Below, piece by piece: positions 53,197 to 64,000 of a DNA stretch of 64,000 bases. Every line of letters begins with the position of its first letter. The stretch's first letter is position 1. The notes beneath the pieces were generated by a model that saw nothing but the letters and a program-made list of their open reading frames with translations, searched no databases and was not told the origin of the DNA. The position numbers and the translations under genes were made by a program. Source of the stretch: Inia geoffrensis (lineage: Eukaryota > Chordata > Mammalia > Artiodactyla > Iniidae); assembly GCA_036417435.1 (NCBI GenBank), contig CM070903.1, positions 81,399,501-81,463,500 on the forward strand. The letters are read 5' to 3'.

Positions 53197-53838
53197 TCTT
53201 GGTGTTTTTAATCAAATGGGAAATATTCTCTTTTTCCATTTTTACCCTTGGACTCAAATTTTACTTCATCTGATATTAACATTGCCACTCTTAGGTGTTT
53301 CTTTTTTCTTTTTGTATTTTAAGGATATACATTAAATTTTTACTATGAAATATACAGAGAAAGATGCATAGAACACAAATGTATGGCCTAAAGAATTGCT
53401 CACCTAACCACTACCCAGTTCAAGTAACTGAATGTAGATCATTGACAGAACTCTAAAAGCCAACAGTTATTCTCAACCTTCCCCTTGAATATTATTTACC
53501 ATTATCCTGATTTGTGTAGGAATTTCCTCATTTCTCTTCATATTTTAACCACCAAGCTGTATATTCAGTACTTTAGCATTTAGATTTGCCTGTCTCTGAA
53601 ACGTACATAAATAAAATTATTCTGTATAAATCTTTCATGTCTTACTTCCTTTGCTTAGTATTACATTTTAAAGATTTATTCATCTTGTTATGTGTAGCTA
53701 TAGCTTTTGGTTGTTGGTGGCGATGCTGTATAGTATCCCATCATATAAATACACAATTTATTTTTCTTTTCCACCATTGTCTGACATTTGGGTTATTTCC
53801 AGCTTGGGCTATTTTATAATGCTGCTATGAACATTCTT

Positions 53839-54047
53839 TTTTTTTTTTTTTTTTTTGCGGTATGCGGGCCTCTCACTGTTGTGGCCTCTCCCGTTGCGGA
53901 GCACAGGCTCCGGACGCGCAGGCTCAGCGGCCATGGCTCACGGGCCCAGCCGCTCCGCGGCATGTGGGATCTTCCCAGACTGGGGCACGAACCCGTATCC
54001 CCTGCATCGGCAGGCGGACTCTCAACCACTGCGCCACCAGGGAAGCC
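53839..54047 (-). mobile_element. CHR-type tRNA-derived SINE, young full-length copy
   Basis: Poly-T, then GCGGTATGCGGGCCTCTCAC, ending CCACCAGGGAAGCC on plus. Perfect 14-bp duplications CTATGAACATTCTT flank it at 53825-53838 and 54048-54061. It is inserted into the older L1. Confidence 0.96.
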
Positions 54048-54591
54048 CTATGAACATTCTTGAACAAGTTTCTTGTGCACACATTTCCATTGGCTATGTA
54101 ACAATAAGTAGAATTGTTGGAGCATGATGAGTATCTTTAAATTTAGTAGAGATTGCCTAACTTATATAAAGGGATTGTGCCTGTTTATAACTCCCACACG
54201 TATGAGTTCCTATTGCTTTACATTCTCCCTGATATGAGATATGGTTAGTCTTTTCAATTATAATCATTCTGGTGAATGTATAGTGATATCTTCCAGTGAT
54301 TTTAATTTTGTATCTCTGGGATTACTATTGAAAGTGGGTGCTTTTTCATATATTAATTTCCTACAATTTTTTGTCTTTTGTGAAATGCCTGTTCCAGACT
54401 CTTGCTAACTCTTGGATTTTCTTATTGATTTGTTTCTTAATTATATTTTTAGATATGAACTCCTTGAAAAAATATTCTCCCACCCTATGGCTTGTATTTC
54501 ACTCTCAGTGGTGTCTTTTGATGAACGTAGTTTCTTCATTCTAATATACTCAAATTTTTCATTCTTTTATTATATGATCATTGCTTTCATG

Positions 54592-54738
54592 TCCATTTAA
54601 TTAATTAATTTATTTATTTATTTAATTTTGGCTGTGCCACGCAGCTTGCGGGATCTTAGTTCCCCAACCAGGGATTGAACCTGTGCCCCATGCCGTGGAG
54701 GCACAGAGTCCTAACTTCTGGACTGCCAGGGAATTCCC
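54592..54738 (-). mobile_element. CHR-type tRNA-derived SINE, short form
   Basis: It starts with a TTAATTAATTTATTTATTTA tail on plus, then GCTGTGCCACGCAGCTTGCG, and ends CTGCCAGGGAATTCCC. Duplications CTTTCATG lie at 54584-54591 and 54739-54746. It is nested in the older L1. Confidence 0.87.
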
Positions 54739-55450
54739 CTTTCATGCCCTCTATAAGAAAAATTTACTTTCCCTGAAGGATAAAGAAATTTGCCTATTTT
54801 ATCTTGTAAAATATTTTTTGTTTGTCTTTCGCGATCTCAAATCCCCTTGGAATTAATTTTTGCATATGTTGTAAGGTAGGGGTCAAGCTAGCACCATTTA
54901 CAGAAAAAAGGCTGTCTTTCTCTACTGCTCTGCATTGTCACCTATTTCACATATCAGACATCCATATATACTGGAGTCTGCCTCTATGCTCTCTATTCTA
55001 GTCCCTTGGTTTATATTCCTGTGCTAAGGTTACACTGTTTTAATAACTGTAACCTCATAATAAGGCTTCGTATTTTTACAGCATGTCTTCCTACCTTGGT
55101 TCCTTTTTCAAAAGTATGTTGGCTATGCTTGACTCTTCATATTTCATATACATTTTATAATCAGCTTACCAAGATAAGCTTTAAGATTATCATAATCATA
55201 AACATGATCATAATACTTTAAGATTTTGATTGGGATTGTATTGCATATTTAGATCAATTTAGAAGAAAGGTCATATTTACAATAGGTCTTCAGTCCATGA
55301 GTATATTGTATCTCTCCATTTAGTTTGGTCTTCCTTAATGTCTCAACAATTTTATGCTTACCTGCAGAGAGGTTTCGAACATCTTTTGTTAGAGTTTATC
55401 CTAGATATTTCATATTGTTATGCCCTTATAAATGACATATTTTTAGAATT

Positions 55451-58400
55451 CTATGTTTTAACTGCTTCCTGCAGGTATGTATGAATACATTTGACTTTTG
55501 TACATTGTATATGCTTATAGTCCCTCAAGAAGAGACTCTTAGAATGCTTTCCCTCACTCTATCCTCTTTCTGCCTGTTAAGATGATTGGAAGTTTTACTC
55601 TGAGTTGTTAAAACATTTATTTCAGTATTCTATTCTAAGAAAACTAATTTATACTTAAAAATGAGATTTATTGAATTCATTGAAAATCAGTATTTTTCAT
55701 ACATATTTTATCTTCCCCAATCTGATATTTTTTTTTCTAATTACATTTTAATGAAGAAGGCGTATTTCTTCAAGGCCTTTGTAAGAAGTCTGTGGCTGCA
55801 TGCTTTTTGAGTCCTTGCAGTTCTTGGTTGGAAAACCAAAGAATCACAGCCCTTTCCCAGTGATATTCTTTAAATATTTCTCAACGTCTTCTAGCTTCCA
55901 GTGTTGTGATAAGAACTCATATCAAAATAATTATCTTGCCCTTGTAAATAAGCTGTTCTGTCTTTCTAAAAGCTTGTAATATATGCTTTCTATTCCTGGA
56001 AATTAACATTTTCCCAAGAAAATGTTTGTTTATATTATTTTTATTAATCTTGTGTATAACTCTGTGACTTTTAATCCAAAAATGGTGTTTTTTTAGCTCC
56101 AGAAAATTTTTTTATTTTTATATTTTAGTATTGTTTCCGCATTTTTTCCTTTGTCTCTTCCCGATCTGCTTGTCTTTGTTAGTTATGTATCCTGAGTCTC
56201 TCCTCCATTTCTCTCTTATTTTTACTAATAATTTTCATTCATTTGTCCTTTTTGCTCTATATTCTGGAGTATATTTTTAGGTCTGTTTTTGAGATCAATA
56301 ATTCAGTTTTCTGTCCCTCCATATATTTTCACTCCTTCTAGATTGTTTTAATTTCAGAAATTGTTTTTTAAATTATTTTTCCTAATTTTTGAGAGTTTTC
56401 TTATTATCAGCTTTCTCTTTGGTAATATCTTCTTGAATCTCATTGAAAATTTGTATCAGAGAATTCTCTTTCTTGCTCTCTTGCCTCTATTCTATTTAAA
56501 CAGCCTCCACTTTATTTTGATTTCTCAATGTTATAGCTCTCCTTTTAGGCTTTTCATTCTTTCCAATTTCCAGTCTTTCTTTCTCTTCTTCTTCCCCTTG
56601 TTCTTCTTCTTATCATTCTTTCTCCTTCTTCTTCCTCCTCTTCCTCCTCCTCCTCTTTTTCTCCTTCTTAGCCTTCTCCTTCCCATCCTCCTCCTCCTCT
56701 TCTTCCTCTTCTCCTTCTCCTTCTTCTTCTGTATGTGTGTATTTTTATTTCTTATGAAGACAGCACCATCAGCCAGTGTAGGTTCATTCAACACTATTGA
56801 GGTCAGGCTGTTGGTGACTTGAAGGTGTTGGACCCTTTCCAGGTAGATCAACAGCAAAGGGTAGACAGGCTAGGATTCCTGAATTTAGGAAAAGGAAAGG
56901 CCACTGGCTCCATGAAGTTGTCCGCGTTCATGAGAAGAAAAAGGGGGCACTGAAAAACATCGATGCCCCTCAGCAGGACTGGCCCACCTAGGACAGCTGG
57001 TGCCAGGATGGTCAGCTCCCCCTGGCACTGTCAACAGCACACTAACTGGAAGGCTGGCTTTTCCTGGGCTTTACCCCTTGCCCTCTGAGATGCAAGCCAT
57101 TACCCACTGCATGCAAATCCCAAGTGGTTGCCTGAATCATCTCCATGGAAACTGATACCGTACTCAGGCCAATGGGACCTCTTCTAGGCTTCCTTGCTTC
57201 CCTGGACTTTGGTCATAGGGGTTAAGCCATCTCAAAAGAGTACTGAGCTGGGAGTGAGTTCAAAACATGCAGTTAGAGTATTTTATTTTCCCTTTACATC
57301 TGCAGAAAATATATTTCATTATTTTAAAATTGTAGGTAAAAATACTTTTATTTGTTAAAAAGGGAACTCATGGCATAGTGGAATCACCTCATATGTGGGC
57401 TGCAATACCCTGCACAAGATCCATGGCTTAGAGCCATCCAGCCCTAGGTTCCTCCTCAGTGAAGTAGGGGTGATGGAACCAATGGGTCCAGGCCTCTTCC
57501 AAACAACCTTGTGAAAATCAAACATTATGAATGTGAAGATACTTTCTTGGAACTAAATCATGAAAATGCAAGCTGGTGTTACATCAATAAGAATTCAACT
57601 TATAATAAAAAAGAAATGGGCTGTCTCATGTGGCAGTAAAACTCCCTATCACTGGAAGCATGCATGAGAAAGTTGCTCAGTGCTTAGAGACATTTGGAGA
57701 GATGGATGCATCAGACATTAGAATCATTCATCTCTGTGACCCTTTTCAATTTTCTAAAAGTCTATGATTCATCCAGCACTTGGAAGTATCATAGGCCTGG
57801 AAACCGAAATTTCTCTGAAGTTAAACTCAACTCCATAAATGTGAAATCAAGTAGGACCAAATATATATTCCAAATTGGGGTAAAGTATGGCCTCGATATG
57901 TGGCTAATGCACACAGACTTCTCTCTCACTAATAACAGAAAAAAATTACAGTGGGAATTCTTTAGTAAAATGACTAGCTGCAGTCCATTGTCACCATCCT
58001 GGCAGGCTGAGGGAGAGATGGATCCCAGGCTTAATTAGCAAAACTTGACAAATTCTCTCTCGAGCCCTAGGCTCCAAGCCCACCTGCTCCTGCTGCCTCA
58101 TAGGCATGGAATTCCAGTCTCCAGTCTGTGCCTAGATGTGGTATAAATGGATGAGTTCACAGGGTACAAGTTATCAAGAAAAAACATCCACCCATACTCA
58201 AATGAAGCCTGAATGAGAATCACATCTCTGTCAGTTATCATATCCAGTATATTCTGAAAACTAATGAGCCTGTTGTTGAACTTCCACTGGAAACTGACAG
58301 TAGAGTCGCATCCTCATGAAACCAAGTATCACAGTGCAAAATGAAAGGGAAAATAAAATCTGGCTGTTGAGACTTTTCTTGATTTACTTGATTCATTAAT

Positions 58401-59399
58401 TCAACCAACACTTACCAAGAATCCTTTATGTGCTGAGGTACTTTGCTCAGCATCATGGAGGGGATCCAGAAAGGAACTGGTGACACGTTCTATCCCCAAG
58501 ATATTTATAGTAATAGGTGCCAACAAACTATGACAAAGTAGAAAATTACTGTGAGAAGTAGAGAGAGATCAAGGTATGAGAAGGTTATTTGTCCCATCAA
58601 GGACATGGGCAGGTTATTTCTTACCAAGGGGTTCAGGGAACTCTTCCTGGCCAATCAGTATTTGAGCTCAATCCTGAGCAATGGGAAGAATACAAATGTG
58701 CCAGGATAAAGGTGAGCCAAGGCCCAGAGGCAGGTAAATATGAGGGATGTTCATGGACAAGGAGATAATAGTGGCACATATCAAGTGCTTACTGTATGCC
58801 AGGTGCTATGCAAACTCTTTAAAACTAATCATTTCATTAGACTGAGAAAACTGAGGCATAGAGAGGTTGAATAGCTTCTTTGAAGTCACAGAGCTTAGAA
58901 GTGTTGGAATTGATACAATGTCTGGTGGTGGTTACAGGAGGGTATGTAAAAGCCACTGATGATAAATCAAGAGGATATTGGATGCCAAACTTAGGAGGAC
59001 AGTGTGTCCAGCTCTTGATATATTCTTCCCAGATGTTGTTATTGAAAAGATTCAACACATCTGTTACTAACTAAATTTTCCACTCATCATAATGGTTTGG
59101 GAAATCTTGAAAACCTAGACTTCTTTGACAGAGTGAAAATGGTCAACTGTTATTACCTGCTTCACCACAAGGTTCTTAGCTCTGAATTCAGCAGAACTCT
59201 GAGATGATCTAAGGAAAGGTTTACTGTAAGTTGAAACCACTTTACTCTGGCAGAGGAGGGGTAAGGAGCTTTGGTGAGAGTCTCTTCATGAGATAGGCAA
59301 CTGAGTGGTATAGAATGGAGTCCCCCCACTCAGTTAAGACAGAATAAGAAAGTCCTACTATGTGGAGAATAGATAGACTAGACTAGAACAATCGTCCAC
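55451..59399. other. No gene recognised, apart from the polypyrimidine tract
   Basis: 55.5-56.5 kb is AT-rich and may continue the old retroelement. 56.7-59.4 kb looks mostly unique. A 114-residue frame at 57694-58038 has no recognisable family. 58390-58480 resembles an old MIR/L2 tail (ACACTTACCAAGAATCCTTT). Confidence 0.45.
56568..56732 (+). repeat. Polypyrimidine tract, CTT/CCT-rich
   Basis: About 165 bases almost wholly C and T on plus, in irregular TTC, CTC and CCT units. Very few purines interrupt it (for example near 56612 and 56670). Long proline/leucine or lysine/arginine frames across it are compositional artefacts. Confidence 0.92.
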
Positions 59400-59600
59400 A
59401 AACCTGGGGTCAGCAAACCAGATTCAGCTTGCCACCTGTTTTTGTAAATGATGTCTTATTGAGACAAAGCTGCTCATTCATTCATGTATCGCCACTTTCA
59501 CGCAATCATGGCAGCGCCGAACAGCTGCTACAGAGACTGTGTGGTGTGCGGACACTAAAACATTTGGCCCTTTACAGGAAAAGTTTGCCAACCTCTAAAA
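59400..59600 (-). mobile_element. hAT-type DNA transposon fragment (non-autonomous)
   Basis: It reads GGGGTCAGCAAACCAGATTC, ACCTGTTTTTGTAAATGATG, and ends TTGGCCCTTTACAGGAAAAG then TTTGCCAACCTCT. It is the reverse complement of the 18.1-kb family. Confidence 0.72.
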
Positions 59601-61077
59601 CAGAAAAATCGGAATCCTAGCACATTCACGTTGGAAGGAAGAATGGAGGTCATTTAATCCATACTCTTCTCCCCTCCCCACTCCCCAGCCCCTGCAACAT
59701 ACTCCACACACACAGACAAAGAGGCTGAGCCCCACAGAGAGGAAGAGATTTACCTAAAATCACCGACCTGGAAGGGACCATGATTGGGTCACTAACCACT
59801 AGACTCGTGTTTCTTCTACCACACCAGTTCTGAAAGACTAAAGTAACTTCTAAACAATTACTCAATAACTAGGTGCCCAGCACCATGCTCTCTCAGGGTT
59901 CTAAGATGAGAATAGTAGAAGATCTGGGGCCTCCCCATCCTGTAGTCCACACCAGACATAGTGATAGACCTTGCACAGTGGAGTTGTACCTCAGTATCCT
60001 CTAAAGTCGGCATATGAGGGAAAAATCAAACAGTTCCTAAATTCCCTTTAAACTCCCGCTGGAAGACCTCACAACAGAAGCAGGCTTCATGTCTCTCATA
60101 GGGTTCAGCACCGCCAGTCGGTCCTTTGAGGCTGGAACTGATTTCTGCTTTTTGGTGATGCCTCAGCTGCAGTAGCTGGCTTGTGTTCAGCAGCCCTATA
60201 TTCAAGATGACTCCCAGCTCTGAGCAGCACACAGGGAATGAGACACAGTGAGGATACGGTGGCAGGTTCTCACCTCCCATCGCACCTCCGCTTGGCCTGG
60301 GGCCTCTGCTTACTGAGCGGAAGACCAGGAGTCACCCCCATGTTATTCAAATTATGTTCCTGCTCCTCCTCCCCCTCTAGCTTTTATAGATGAATGAGTG
60401 TAAGATGTGCCTCCACCGGATATTTGAAGCATTTGACGCAGCGTGTGGTAACGTTCTCTGTGTCTCGTAGAGATTTCCATGTCAGGGGCGTGTGTGGAGT
60501 GTGTGTGTATGTGCATGGACGGGATTCAGACACAAACGTACAGAGAGATGAGAGATTTTCCGAAACAGGGAAGTCTCTGTGGAAGCAGCACAACTTGATG
60601 TGGCTTTTGTATCAGAGATGTACAGAATCTTGGAATTAGAATGTTATTTGAGGGCCAAAGACTCCCAGACCATGCCCAGTGCAGGAATTGCACCTGTGGC
60701 ATCTTGACAGACAGCCTCTGCCCGAATCCTCCAGGTGATACACTCATTATTTCCTGGGGGAGCCCACTTTGTGCTCAAATAACTTCAGTGGTTATGACAC
60801 CGCAGAATGCATTTTGGGACTCAGTAGAGGATAAGTCTGTCTCGGTGCAGAAAGAAAGCAGTGAGAGGCAGAGTGACAGGTGAGGAAAGAATTTATTAGT
60901 ATAGGACGCTTGTGAGAAATACAAGCGGTAGGCAAGGGAGTGTCACTCCGAGAGCTTACTGGGCTACAGTTTTTTGTTTTTGTTTTTTTCTGTCCGTACA
61001 TGTTATACTTTATTTAGATGACACCACAAGGAAGCTATTAACAACCTGTTTCTTTCCAGAAAAGCTAACTGGACTAA
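59601..61077. other. No gene recognised between hAT fragment and OR pseudogene
   Basis: Relatively GC-balanced sequence. Short frames only. A GTGTGTGT stretch lies near 60490-60520. Confidence 0.45.
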
Positions 61078-61690
61078 ATGGGCCAATAAAATCTATCATC
61101 ACTGACTAAATTCATTCTGATGGGAGTCACAAGGCATCCTGAGCCGCAGGCCCCACTTTTCGGGGTCTTCCTCATTACTACACAATCACAGTGGTGGGAA
61201 GTCTGGGAATGATCATCTTGATCCAAGTGGATTCCCACCTACACACACCTACGTACTTTTTTATCAAACACCTGGCTTTCATTGATCTTGGTAATTCTAC
61301 TGTCATTTGTCCTGAGATGCTGGTAAATTTTGTTATGGATCAAAATACCATTTCCTATTATGCATGCACCACACAGTTGGCTTTGTTCCTTATGTCCATT
61401 GTCTTGTCAGCCATGGCCTATGACTGCTATTTGGCCATCTGTAACCCTCTGCTCTACAATGTTATCATGTCCTAGAGACTTTGTCATGTGCTGGTAGGCA
61501 TTCCATACCTCTACAGTACCTTTCAAGCACTAATGTTCACTATCAAGATTTTTACATTGACTTTTTTCAGGACTAATGTCATCAGTCATTTCTACTGTGA
61601 TGATGTTCCCTTGTTACTTATACTGTGCTCAAATGCACAAGAAATAGAATTGTTGGTCATACTATACAGTTTTATAATCAAAGGAAAAGT
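61078..61690 (+). pseudogene. Class II olfactory receptor pseudogene (OR5/OR8-like)
   Basis: Reading from the ATG at 61078 gives an OR N-terminus (TKFILMGVTRHPEPQAPLFG), but a TAA lies at codon 4 (61087). A frameshift at about 61165-61190 moves the reading to the frame with GMIILIQVDSHLHTPTYFF. Further motifs are SYYACTTQL, MAYDCYLAICNPLLY (the conserved MAYDRYVAIC with Arg changed to Cys) near 61413, and SHFYCDDVP near 61587. About ten residues before MAYDCY are missing. A TAG stop at 61473 interrupts the second intracellular loop. Beyond about 61680 the sequence no longer resembles an OR, so transmembrane segments 6-7 are lost. An intact OR has about 310 residues in one exon. Cetaceans are known to have lost most ORs. 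The subfamily is inferred from TISYYACTTQL and HFYCDD wording only. Confidence 0.9.
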
Positions 61691-63619
61691 GAGGAGGGGG
61701 AAAAGACCACATTCCTCATTTTTGAATAGACATCAAACTTCCATCATCAGCTCCTCCTCCACGTTGGGTGGGGGGAGTTTTCTTGTTCCTGCTTGGTCAT
61801 ACTGGGACTATCATGGCGCTATGGAAATGGGCCAAAAGGCGGTAACATACTAAAATATGGTAAATCATCTCAGGTTTCAGCATAATGTCACCTTTTCCCT
61901 ATATTTTTGTTTTTAGTACGTGCAGAGAAGCATGTCCTAGGAATCGATAACTTAGGGACCTCACTGGGCAGGATGTGGACCTCATTCCACCATTGTTTTA
62001 TTGTTTGAGGAGCATGTCTCTTGCTTTTGTTGCATGGTTTTCTTGCTACAAAAGTGTACTTTCTTGAGTGACAATTAACTTACAGGGATCTCCCATACTT
62101 TTTTTCTCTATTTACAGTCCCCTAGTGAGATTAATTATTTAATCATGTACTTTGTCCCTTTACTCTGTCCCTATCAGTTAAATATCTATTCTGAATATTA
62201 AAATGAACTTAATGGTTTCTAGTCCCATCTTCCAAAGTCACAGAGAATGAGTCCCTTCGCACTTTCCTAATGATTGTTCTTAGGGTGCTTGCCCAAGTCA
62301 ATCAGATCCCTTTCCTGCCCTGTCTTCTGTCCTCCTGCTCATGGAGCAGCATGGATGGATGGAGTGCGTGTGTGTGTGCGTGTGTGTGTGCACGATGTAC
62401 ATACGTATTGGGACGTGTAAGGGAGGGAGAAGGGGAGAAAATTACAGCAGTTCTGAATTTAAAATCATGTAAAAACCATGTGAAAGAGGGAGTTGAAAAT
62501 TAGGCAGACCACACTGCCCAGGACATTATGTGCCAAACTTAAAAGGCTGGGCTTTTAGGTAGGAGAGTCATACAGCCTGATTGGCAATTTAGAAAGATTA
62601 TTCTTCCTATATTGCAGAGGAGACATTTGCAGGACCAGGACAGGAAGGCCCATTAAGAAAATACTGTAGGAGTCCAAATGAAGGATGATGAGGTCTGATC
62701 AAATCAGAGCCACAAAGATGGAAAAGCAAAGACACGTTCAAGAAGTGTTCAGGAGAGAACTAAAGACTTGGTGATGGATGTAGACTTTGAGGTGGGAGGG
62801 AGCAGAGATGATGCCAAGGGATGGTGGGACAGGCAGTAGATGGAACATCTCCAAAATCCTGCCACTACCAGAAATGTTCTTTCCAGGGCCTCAGAACCCT
62901 CCCAAAGGAGTCTCTGCAGAGAGAGAAACGATACATTAACTGCAGGAGTTGGCAAGGACTGAGGAATAGGAAACACTAATTACAGGCCAAGATAATTAAC
63001 CAGTAGGTCTGGGATCAGCTGCATGTAACCTCAACTCATCTGCTCCTGCAAATGGCCAAGGGAGGATGTGAGGGGAAGAGTGTGGGCAGGACATTTTGCA
63101 AATGCTAAGGGAGCAGCTGAGCGCAGACCTTGGTGACATGAGTTTGATATGCTTGGCACTTCGGCTCTGGTTTCTGGGACCCTTGGGGTGCCAAATGCAC
63201 TGTAGCCAGCTGGCCAGTTGTCCAAATGTCACTTACGCCTCTAGGCCTCTAATTACCAGGCTCCCCTTTAGCCTTATAGCTACACTCCATTAGGGGCTTG
63301 CTGGCCACATGCACAGGAAATGGATTAGAGGCCATTAGACCATCCAGGTTGAAAAAGGTCAGGTCTTGCCTCCTGGGAGAAAAGCCTAAACTCCAGCTTT
63401 GTAATGTGTTGCCTGAAGCCAGAGAAAGATCTCAGGAGTAGGAAAGAGTCCCAGCCCAGCTATATGGGCTTGAGCAAGCAAATGGTTTCACTTCGCACAG
63501 TCTTGGTTTGCTTATGGGGCATAAATAAGCAATGTTCCCTGACTGAGAACATCGGATGATATCAGAGGCAGGGGCGTATGCATCTCAAGAGCTGTTGCTA
63601 CTGTTGCTGATGTTAACTG
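61691..63619. other. No gene recognised downstream of the OR pseudogene
   Basis: OR similarity stops before this stretch. A GT microsatellite lies at 62.36 kb. The remainder is unique-looking. Confidence 0.45.
62358..62392. repeat. (GT)n microsatellite with GC interruptions
   Basis: GTGTGTGTGTGCGTGTGTGTGTGCACG-type alternating purine-pyrimidine run, a potential Z-DNA former. Confidence 0.85.
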
Positions 63620-63765
63620 CTAACCTGAATGATAGGTGGTGGACTGGGAGTGAAGAAACCAAGGTTTTAGTCCTATTTCTGCTAGTGTGCTGTAGGACCT
63701 TGGGCAAGTCACTTCTCTCTAGGCCTCAGGTTCTTCACCTGAAAACTGAAGGGATTGGTCTAGCT
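63620..63765 (+). repeat. MIR-type SINE
   Basis: It has AAACCAAGGTTTTAGTCCTA, TGCTGTAGGACCTTGGGCAA, GTCACTTCTCTCTAGGCCTC and GAAGGGATTGGTCTAGCTCA, in MIR order. Confidence 0.72.
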
Positions 63766-63900
63766 CAGTGATTTTTAACCAGAAATATACACTAGAATTG
63801 CCGGTGGAGCATCTTAAAAGTGCAGGTACCCACATCCCACCCTGTTATGTTGAAGCAGATTCTCAGTGGCCATTAGATGCTCACTGAGAACCACTGGAAT
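63766..63900 (+). mobile_element. MER5-like hAT transposon fragment
   Basis: It follows CAGTGATTTTTAACCAGAAA, CTAGAATTGCCGGTGGAGCA, CCACATCCCACCCTGTTATG and ends CTCACTGAGAACCACTG, the usual MER5 layout. Confidence 0.65.
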
Positions 63901-64000
63901 GGGTGGTCAGGTGCCACCTGCCTCCCACCTCTGCCTACCTGCTCCCCCCATACCTGGAACGACTTGATCCTTGCCCTTGGGATAAGCCTCCCCACAGCCT

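Larger units (their letters stand above)
52240..55450 (-). mobile_element. Old L1 LINE sequence, reverse orientation, with nested SINEs
   Basis: Antisense L1 text covers most of this span: TATTTCCAGCTTGGGCTATT (3' side), then GTCAAGCTAGCACCATTTAC, GTGCTAAGGTTACACTGTTT, GATTGGGATTGTATTGCATA and GTTAGAGTTTATCCTAGATA (ORF2). SINEs at 53063, 53839 and 54592 are inserted in it. The left third (before 53340) is more diverged and may be a second old copy. No intact frame. Confidence 0.72.

Noticed and set aside
56531..56857. 108-residue minus frame, rich in lysine, arginine and glycine
   Set aside because: It is the reverse reading of the polypyrimidine tract. It is composition-driven, with no start context or family resemblance.
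56880..57080. Possible processed pseudogene near the polypyrimidine tract
   Set aside because: Several frames were read by eye (for example ATGSMKLSAF), and none matched a known protein.
57694..58038. 114-residue plus frame
   Set aside because: Resembles no family I know. The length is within chance expectation for AT-moderate intergenic DNA.

Overview
This is mammalian nuclear DNA, almost certainly from a cetacean. Five copies of a tRNA-derived SINE begin with the GGGCTTCCCTGGTGGCGCAG-type head and end in an A-tail. At least three more are of the related AATTCCCTGGCAGTCCAGTG type. Many have intact target-site duplications, and this CHR-type SINE family is characteristic of whales, dolphins and their close relatives. 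Ancient mammalian repeats (L2, MIR, MLT1 LTRs, hAT and Tigger fragments, old L1) and cetartiodactyl-type L1 3' ends make up much of the rest. No bacterial, plasmid or CRISPR-like sequence was seen.

The only confident protein-coding gene is RTP4 (receptor transporter protein 4), on the minus strand. It has two coding exons (34828-34674 and 32493-31308) with consensus splice sites and a 2180-bp intron. It encodes a three-CxxC zinc domain, a long array of degenerate octapeptide repeats, and a hydrophobic C-terminus. With about 446 residues it is much longer than human RTP4 (246, from memory). Two interferon-stimulated response elements lie just upstream of the start, as expected for an interferon-induced gene. 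An L1 3' end is inserted about 22 bp further upstream. The gene suggests synteny with the human 3q27 interval between MASP1 and SST, but neither neighbour is in the window.

Layout: 1-31 kb is gene-poor, with an old AT-rich retroelement region (1.0-2.0 kb), MLT1-like LTRs, an L2 fragment (8.8-9.2 kb), a reverse-strand L1 (9.6-11.6 kb), SINEs, L1 3' ends (16.7 and 27.4 kb) and DNA-transposon fragments. RTP4 occupies 31.1-34.9 kb. From 35 to 51 kb are L1, SINE, MIR and a long L2 (44.7-46.2 kb), plus a nearly identical 162-bp direct duplication (49.1 and 50.8 kb). From 52 to 56 kb is an old reverse-strand L1 carrying three nested SINEs, then a polypyrimidine tract. From 57 to 64 kb are a hAT fragment, a broken class II olfactory receptor pseudogene (61.1-61.7 kb) and MIR/MER5-like pieces.

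No new multi-gene system is visible. The most interesting signals are the octapeptide expansion in RTP4 and its compact dual-ISRE promoter beside an L1. The recent local duplication is next.
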